Below, in pieces: positions 14,943 through 18,865 of a stretch of 18,865 nucleotides of DNA; position 1 is the first letter of the stretch, and every line of letters starts with the position of its first letter. Source of the DNA: Rifleibacterium sp035352635 (GTDB taxonomy: Bacteria > Muiribacteriota > Ozemobacteria > Ozemobacterales > Ozemobacteraceae); the NCBI GenBank assembly GCA_035352635.1, contig DAOPYA010000082.1:1-18865 (forward strand), read 5' to 3'. The notes beneath the pieces were generated by a model. The model saw only the letters and a program-made list of their open reading frames with translations, was not told where the DNA came from and ran no database searches. The position numbers and the translations under genes were made by a program.

Positions 14943-15539
14943 ATGACTATCAGAAGGCAGACAGTTCATGTTTGGCAATGGTTTCAGGCTGGTATTTTTT
15001 TTATGGCTCTGCTTGTTTTAACCGGTTGCGCCGCAGATGCCACCAACCCTATTGCCGTTGAAGAAATTAACGGCGCTCCCCCAAAACAAGAGAGCCTGGC
15101 TATGGAACTCGACTGCCGTGGCATTGTCAACGGTTCGTTTTTCCCTGGTGGCAGCGAGCCTGCGAGCTATTACGCGCACCCGTTGCACTATGTCGGCCAA
15201 TGGAGCATGCGTCTCATGGAAAAGAGCAACTGGTACATGACCACCTGTGACCAGCCAGGTGCCAGAATCGATGTGGTTGCGACCATGAGTCGCCTGATAT
15301 TTGACTTCTGGGATTACGAGATGTACGAAAACCCCGGCCGGGTCTCGTTTTTGATTGATGGCAAAAAGCTGGGAACCTTCGATTTATCGCGTCGGGCAGC
15401 CGATGGCCAGAAATTTCTCTATTATCAGGTTACCTCGCAGAAGAATACCGTTGCGACGGTGACCATGATTCTTGAATCAGGCCGTGTCACTCTGACCGGC
15501 TTCAGCATAACCGCGCTCGACCGGAATTTTCCCTACTGA
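14943..15539 (+). CDS. predicted lipoprotein of unknown function
   Basis: The 198-aa protein begins with a basic n-region and hydrophobic stretch ending in the lipobox LVLTGC, so Cys29 should be lipidated and the rest exported, probably to the periplasm or outer membrane. The mature part has a Gly-rich first strand (around NGSFFPGG), then a segment ending in a compact beta-rich region (VSFLIDGKKLGTFDLSR; VTMILESGRVTLTGFSITALD). That last part resembles beta-sandwich modules that bind or act on sugars, but no family is recognised and this is only impression. ATG 14943 is chosen over the in-frame TTG 14901: AAGAGA lies about 7 nt upstream and gives a standard signal peptide. It meets the beta-grasp gene tail to tail with 3 nt between. 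Confidence 0.78.
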   Translation: MTIRRQTVHVWQWFQAGIFFMALLVLTGCAADATNPIAVEEINGAPPKQESLAMELDCRGIVNGSFFPGGSEPASYYAHPLHYVGQWSMRLMEKSNWYMTTCDQPGARIDVVATMSRLIFDFWDYEMYENPGRVSFLIDGKKLGTFDLSRRAADGQKFLYYQVTSQKNTVATVTMILESGRVTLTGFSITALDRNFPY

Positions 15540-15542
15540 AAA

Positions 15543-15776
15543 TCAGCCGCCACCAACCATCAGCATCAGTTCCAGCTTGTCACCGTTTTTCAGGGTTTCT
15601 GTGTGTGCTGAGCGTGTGCCGTTTTTAACTACCTGAATATAGCTCAGATGGCTCCGGTCAAAATGCAGGGTTTCAAGAAAGCTTCTAATGCTTGTCTTGT
15701 CTTTGAGTTCGAAGTCCTGTTCCTTTTGATAGGGGCCAGTATTGATGGCACCAACAAATTCTACCTTGATTTTCAT
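15543..15776 (-). CDS. MoaD/ThiS-like beta-grasp sulfur-carrier protein
   Basis: A 77-aa ubiquitin-like protein with the family outline: KIKVEFVG first strand, a central FLETLHF helix, LKNGDKLELMLMVGGG at the end. The C-terminus is Gly-Gly-Gly, and the terminal Gly would be adenylated and thiocarboxylated by an E1 enzyme. The partner is the E1-like gene 22 nt upstream. AGGAG lies 6 nt before ATG 15776. Whether it serves thiamine, molybdopterin, or another sulfur-donor route cannot be settled: no ThiG, MoaE or similar gene is nearby. It is the last gene of the DHH-S4-E1 operon, with no obvious terminator before the convergent lipoprotein gene. Confidence 0.85.
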   Translation of the reverse strand: MKIKVEFVGAINTGPYQKEQDFELKDKTSIRSFLETLHFDRSHLSYIQVVKNGTRSAHTETLKNGDKLELMLMVGGG

Positions 15777-15798
15777 GGCATGCTCCTGAAATTTGTAT

Positions 15799-16530
15799 TT
15801 ATGCTCTGCAGCCGGGGCACCCCGGAGTCCGTTCCATGGGTATGCGATGACAACTTAGTTCCCAGGCGTCGAAGCAGAGCACATCACGTTCAATGTGTTT
15901 TTCTACGAGAAACCGCATCGCCATCGAGACGCTGATCGAAGCGATGATCGTCACGATAGAACCGATGATTCCTGAATTGTGAACGCCCGGAAAATTATCA
16001 ACCATTTCATCATCTGGTATCAGGCACCGCAGACAGGCGGTGTTGAAGGGTTGAATAAACATGGATTGCCCAGATGAGGCGGTTACACCTGAATATATCC
16101 AGGGCAGGTTGAGCTTTAGCGCCTGATCGTTGATCATGAATCTGGTGGCAAAATTGTCGGTGGCGTCGAGCAGCAGATCGCAACCTTTGACGAGATCGGC
16201 AAAGTTGTCGTGGCTGAGACGCTCATTAAAGGCTTCAATGCTTATTTCGGAATTAATGAGCGACAGCTTGGCGGCCGCGCATTGTGCCTTGCTTTTGCCG
16301 ATATCGGTTTCGTCGAACAGCATCTGCCGCTGCAAATTCGATAATTCGACCCGGTCATTGTCGATGAGCAGCAGTGAACCGAACCCGGCACGGGCTAAGA
16401 GGTTCGCAATATTGCTGCCAAGAGCGCCGCTGCCAACAATGCAAACCCGGCTGTTGGCCAGCTTTTTCTGGCCGGCCATGCCGATCGGTCGAAAAAGTGT
16501 CTGTTTCTCGTAGCGTGCCAGAGGCTGCAT
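15799..16530 (-). CDS. ThiF/MoeB/HesA-family E1-like adenylating enzyme
   Basis: Adenylates the C-terminal Gly of a ubiquitin-like sulfur carrier, here almost certainly the adjacent beta-grasp protein. Visible are the nucleotide loop VGSGALGS (32-39), LIDNDRVELSNLQRQMLF (55-72) with the Arg/Gln residues of the family, DATDNFATR (122-130), and two zinc CxxC pairs (Cys166/169 and Cys238/241). By eye, the Cys that precedes AGVLG in MoeB and is present in ThiF aligns with Val183 here (GVHNSGIIG), so no acyl-disulfide step should occur. No rhodanese-like extension is present; 243 aa is the short form. The start overlaps the S4 gene stop by 1 nt (TGATG). Confidence 0.9.
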   Translation of the reverse strand: MQPLARYEKQTLFRPIGMAGQKKLANSRVCIVGSGALGSNIANLLARAGFGSLLLIDNDRVELSNLQRQMLFDETDIGKSKAQCAAAKLSLINSEISIEAFNERLSHDNFADLVKGCDLLLDATDNFATRFMINDQALKLNLPWIYSGVTASSGQSMFIQPFNTACLRCLIPDDEMVDNFPGVHNSGIIGSIVTIIASISVSMAMRFLVEKHIERDVLCFDAWELSCHRIPMERTPGCPGCRA

Positions 16531-16754
16531 CAGATTACGTTAATTGTTTCGTCGCCGACGGTTACCGTCATTCCCTTGCGCACTTTGCGGCGCTTGCGAG
16601 ATTCGAGTTCGCCGTCAACTTTGACCATGCCGCGTTCAACCAGCAGTTTGGCCTGGCCACCGGTTTCACTCAGGCCCATGAATTTAATCAGCTTGATCAG
16701 TTCAATAAAATCTTCGGTCAGTTCAAAAGTCTGCACAGATTTGTTGTTATTCAT
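16530..16754 (-). CDS. small S4-domain RNA-binding protein (YbcJ/RlbA type)
   Basis: A 74-aa protein consisting of little more than an S4 domain: IKLIKFMGLSETGGQAKLLV (20-39) and RGMVKVDGELESRKRRKVRKG (41-61), with the basic tract that contacts RNA. Stand-alone S4 proteins of this size bind structured rRNA or act in ribosome quality control. I start it at ATG 16754; a GTG at 16760 is possible. It overlaps the DHH gene stop by 8 nt and the E1 gene by 1 nt, so it is translated with them. The link between an S4 protein and a sulfur carrier is not a known pathway. Confidence 0.83.
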   Translation of the reverse strand: MNNNKSVQTFELTEDFIELIKLIKFMGLSETGGQAKLLVERGMVKVDGELESRKRRKVRKGMTVTVGDETINVI

Positions 16755-17913
16755 CTTCACTTTTCTTTTCGTCAGGCTTTACGCCGATTTTGTTGAGAAT
16801 TTTCTGCATTATCTGGGTTTTATAAAGCTTCCATTTCATATCGCGAAAATCCTTGTCGTTTCCACCAGACAGGAAGCCGATCGGAATTTCGAACCCGCCG
16901 GCGGTTTTCTTGCCGCCGCCAAAAAATCGCCCGCTTGGGTCTTTGCCAAAAACGTCTTTGAGAAATTCGTCGGGGTCAATGGTGATGCGAGATGTGCGCA
17001 TCGAGCCTACGATGATTTCTGCCTGATCGGTCGGCGCAATAACCCCAAAAACAATGGCAGTATGAATATTTTCTTCGGTCAGCAGAAAATCAGCCGCCTG
17101 AGGAATCGCATCGCGGTCTTCGCAACGCACATAGCCAATGCCGGCAATAGAATAGCTTTCTTTGGTGGCGCGGCTGGCGAGCGCTTCTTCAATTATCTTC
17201 ATGGTCTGGCGTGATCTTGACTGGCTGGTGATCTGCGCAAGCAGATCACTGTCGACATAGGCGCTGAGAAATGCCGCCGCCTGGAAATCTTCGGGTATTG
17301 CCCTGATAAAGCCGGTGGTATCAGTTTTGAGACCATGCATCAGCGCGGTTGCCACCATGATATGTTCTTTTTTTGAGCGTTCAAGAGTAATCAGTTCTTC
17401 AAAAAAGTAATCAGCATAGATGGTTGCTGTGGCCCCAACTTTTCTGATGTCGATAAATCTGGGTTTGAGACGATCTTGCAGTTCATGATGATCTACGACT
17501 ATCAATTCTGGAATATTGAGAGTCTTTAGAGCTTCAACAATCGGGCCGGCAGTCGTGCCCTGGTTATCAACAAAAACCGCTGCCTGGTATTGAGAAAGGT
17601 TATACCCTGGTTCCCAGCGCTTCATGTCTATGCCCAGCAACTTCACCAGTGCGATATTCTCGGGGTGGCTTATATGCCCGGCATAAAGAATGTCAACGGT
17701 TACTCCAAAGGCATCAGAGATGATTCGATGCGCCAGGCCAGTTGAAATAGCGTCAGGATCAGGGTAGTTCTGGATGACGATGACATGCTTCTGGCCACGG
17801 CAGCTTTCGAGAAGCCTCCGTAGTTCGTCACACTTTTTCCGCCCGATACTGTTGTCATCGGTTCTGATGGCAACAGCGGCCGAAGTGTTTGCTTCTGTCT
17901 TGGCATCCTTCAT
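16747..17913 (-). CDS. DHH/DHHA1-family phosphoesterase with altered metal motifs
   Basis: The 388-aa protein has the NrnA-like DHH frame: motif I IVIQNYPDPDAI (45-56), motif II VDN (115-117), motif III DHH (141-143), motif IV LKTDTTGF (195-202), and a C-terminal DHHA1 module with GGGKKTAGGFEIP (332-344). Relatives cleave short oligoribonucleotides, pAp or cyclic dinucleotides using two metal ions. Here the His normally before PDxD is Gln48, and the His after GGG is Lys335, so metal and phosphate handling may differ; I recall relatives with similar basic replacement but cannot confirm. AAGGAG lies 8 nt before ATG 17913; the ATG at 17979 lies in the -35 region. First gene of the S4-E1-Ubl operon. 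Confidence 0.88.
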   Translation of the reverse strand: MKDAKTEANTSAAVAIRTDDNSIGRKKCDELRRLLESCRGQKHVIVIQNYPDPDAISTGLAHRIISDAFGVTVDILYAGHISHPENIALVKLLGIDMKRWEPGYNLSQYQAAVFVDNQGTTAGPIVEALKTLNIPELIVVDHHELQDRLKPRFIDIRKVGATATIYADYFFEELITLERSKKEHIMVATALMHGLKTDTTGFIRAIPEDFQAAAFLSAYVDSDLLAQITSQSRSRQTMKIIEEALASRATKESYSIAGIGYVRCEDRDAIPQAADFLLTEENIHTAIVFGVIAPTDQAEIIVGSMRTSRITIDPDEFLKDVFGKDPSGRFFGGGKKTAGGFEIPIGFLSGGNDKDFRDMKWKLYKTQIMQKILNKIGVKPDEKKSEDE

Positions 17914-17921
17914 TCGGAGAA

Positions 17922-17927
17922 CTCCTT
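17922..17927 (-). promoter_or_regulatory. Shine-Dalgarno that sets the start of the DHH gene
   Basis: AAGGAG on the minus strand is 8 nt before ATG 17913-17911, and excludes the upstream in-frame ATG 17979. Confidence 0.8.
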
Positions 17928-17947
17928 GGGAATTGGCTTTCCTATGA

Positions 17948-17976
17948 TTTATACCACAAATGCCAAAACTTTTCAG
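17948..17976 (-). promoter_or_regulatory. sigma-70 type promoter of the DHH-S4-E1-Ubl operon
   Basis: CTGAAA (17976-17971) is 17 bp from TATAAA (17953-17948), with TG in the extended -10 position (TGGTATAAA). The predicted start near 17941 gives a leader of about 28 nt. Confidence 0.65.
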
Positions 17977-18002
17977 CATTCAGTGTGCGCAGGTTCGGCG
18001 AA

Positions 18003-18017
18003 CAATGATTATCATTG
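18003..18017. promoter_or_regulatory. Fur-box-like palindrome upstream of the DHH operon
   Basis: CAATGA-TTA-TCATTG is a perfect inverted repeat; the 13-nt centre AATGATTATCATT differs from the E. coli Fur consensus centre by one base. It lies about 27 bp upstream of the -35 box, at the end of the gap past the CDF gene. It could bind Fur, Zur or Mur, or be chance. Confidence 0.4.
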
Positions 18018-18075
18018 CCAGTATAAACCCACAGGCGAGACGCAAAAAGCCACCCACTTCATTACGGAAGCTCTG

Positions 18076-18099
18076 AAAAAGGCCGGTGCTATTGCCCGG
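18076..18099 (-). terminator. intrinsic terminator overlapping the CDF gene stop
   Basis: On the minus strand CCGGGC-AATA-GC(A)CCGG forms a short hairpin with a one-base bulge, then CCTTTTT. Its upstream arm contains the last codons and the TAG of the CDF gene. Confidence 0.65.
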
Positions 18100-18865
18100 T
18101 AGTAGCGGGTTCGTCGCATGGTTCGATGTGAACCAGAACGTCAACTATGTCGGGGCCTTCTTCGAGCAGCCGCCGCTTGGCAAGCCCCGAAATATTGTGA
18201 CCCTCACGAACCGAAAGGTGCTCTTTAACCTGAATGTGCAGATCGACATGCAGCCCCGAACCATGAAACCTCGAACGCACCGCATGCACAGACTCGACAC
18301 CCTCAACCTTCAAGACGATACTTTCGATGCTGTGCAGAACCTCCAGGCTGGCGCCGCCATCAGAAAGCTCTTTTAACGATGGGCTGCTGATTATCCAGGC
18401 GGCCTGAATAATGAAGACTGACACAGCCAAGGTGGCTACCGGGTCCATGAAGGCCCATTTTGGGTTGATCATTGCCATGCTGATAGCTATGGCTACCGGA
18501 ATCGAAGACAAACTGTCGCTGCGGTGATGCCAGGCGTTGGCAAGCATCGCTGAAGATTTCAGACGTCGACTGACATCAGCGGTCCAGCGATATAACCATT
18601 CTTTTGAAATTATGGAAATAATAGCAATCACCAGAGTCATCTGTGCCGGCACCATATAATCGCCGTGATGAAATTTGTCGATGGCGCCCCAGCCGAGGAA
18701 AAGCCCGGCCAGCCCAAGAACCCCGCCGATGAGTACTGAGATCATTGCTTCGATTCGTCGATGACCGTAAGGGTGACAGGTATCGGGCGGCTGGTTCCAG
18801 TATTTAACACCAACCAGAACCGCAATGTCGGTCGATACGTCAGAAAGACTGTGTACGCCATCAGC
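18089..18865 (-). CDS. cation diffusion facilitator (CDF) metal efflux transporter, 5' end outside the window
   Basis: The frame stays open to the window edge, so the true start is beyond 18865; the visible 258 residues hold most of the protein. They begin ADGVHSLSDVSTD and continue through the marker PPDTCHPYGHRRIEA. Metal site candidates are His5/Asp9 in HSLSD and His113/Asp117 in HHRSD. The membrane part has several hydrophobic helices (GGVLGLAGLFLG; MTLVIAIISIIS; IPVAIAISMAM; LAVSVFII). A cytoplasmic beta-alpha domain (about 175-258) follows, ending HIEPCDEP. It exports Zn, Fe, Mn or similar by proton exchange; the metal cannot be named. Its last codons overlap the terminator. Confidence 0.93.
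   Translation of the reverse strand, partial: ADGVHSLSDVSTDIAVLVGVKYWNQPPDTCHPYGHRRIEAMISVLIGGVLGLAGLFLGWGAIDKFHHGDYMVPAQMTLVIAIISIISKEWLYRWTADVSRRLKSSAMLANAWHHRSDSLSSIPVAIAISMAMINPKWAFMDPVATLAVSVFIIQAAWIISSPSLKELSDGGASLEVLHSIESIVLKVEGVESVHAVRSRFHGSGLHVDLHIQVKEHLSVREGHNISGLAKRRLLEEGPDIVDVLVHIEPCDEPATTGQ

Noticed and set aside
16576..17214. 212-codon plus-strand frame
   Set aside because: It is antisense across the S4 and DHH genes, both of which have clear motifs and coupled starts.
1..18865. CRISPR arrays, tRNA or rRNA genes, insertion sequences, phage or integron features
   Set aside because: No regularly spaced direct repeats, tRNA-like cloverleaf, transposase or integrase were seen on either strand by eye.

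Overview
The window looks like a chromosomal segment of a Gram-negative, probably anaerobic or facultatively anaerobic bacterium. The evidence for Gram-negative is an LPS-heptose epimerase (HldD family), a surface-sugar (O-antigen type) operon, a lipobox lipoprotein and an SppA peptidase. A B12-dependent radical SAM enzyme suggests low-oxygen life. I cannot name the phylum from sequence alone. Several weak-start genes use GTG or TTG, and most promoters I can see are ordinary sigma-70 type with 17-bp spacers.

Layout. 1-134 is the 3' end of a plus-strand gene with a Pro/Ser/Gln-rich tail, sharing a bidirectional terminator with a convergent RhlE-like DEAD-box RNA helicase (205-2106, minus) whose both ends are Thr-rich and low complexity. 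From a promoter near 8962-8990 a tightly packed minus-strand operon runs down to 2386: LIC12133-type methyltransferase, class I methyltransferase, GT8-like glycosyltransferase, dTDP-keto-sugar 3,4-ketoisomerase, 3-aminotransferase, a possible 27-codon ORF, B12-binding radical SAM protein, and GT2 glycosyltransferase. Together these can make and transfer a dTDP-3-amino-3,6-dideoxyhexose and methylate or otherwise tailor a surface glycan. The genes around 4.8-8.9 kb look more AT-rich than the flanks, as is common for exchanged O-antigen loci.

Plus-strand genes follow: an extended SDR epimerase/dehydratase (9355-10389) and an HldD-like epimerase (10584-11558), then a strong bidirectional terminator. 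A minus-strand pair comes next: an Old Yellow Enzyme-family protein with replaced active-site residues, and a secreted/periplasmic SppA-type peptidase. Divergent from these are a DUF2156 protein and an orphan lipoprotein on the plus strand.

The last block is a minus-strand operon of DHH phosphoesterase, small S4 RNA-binding protein, ThiF/MoeB-like E1 enzyme and a MoaD/ThiS-like beta-grasp protein ending in Gly-Gly-Gly. Upstream of it lie a Fur-box-like palindrome and the 3' part of a CDF metal-efflux gene that runs off the window.

The most unusual observations are enzymes that keep their fold signature but lack textbook catalytic residues: HldD (Tyr to Ser), OYE (His/His/Tyr/Arg to Gln/Asp/Ser/Ile), DHH (His to Gln and His to Lys), and E1 (apparent loss of the conserved Cys). 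I saw no tRNA, rRNA, CRISPR array, transposase or integrase. I did not find a clearly novel multi-gene system; the DHH-S4-E1-Ubl operon and the small ORF beside the radical SAM gene are the best candidates.
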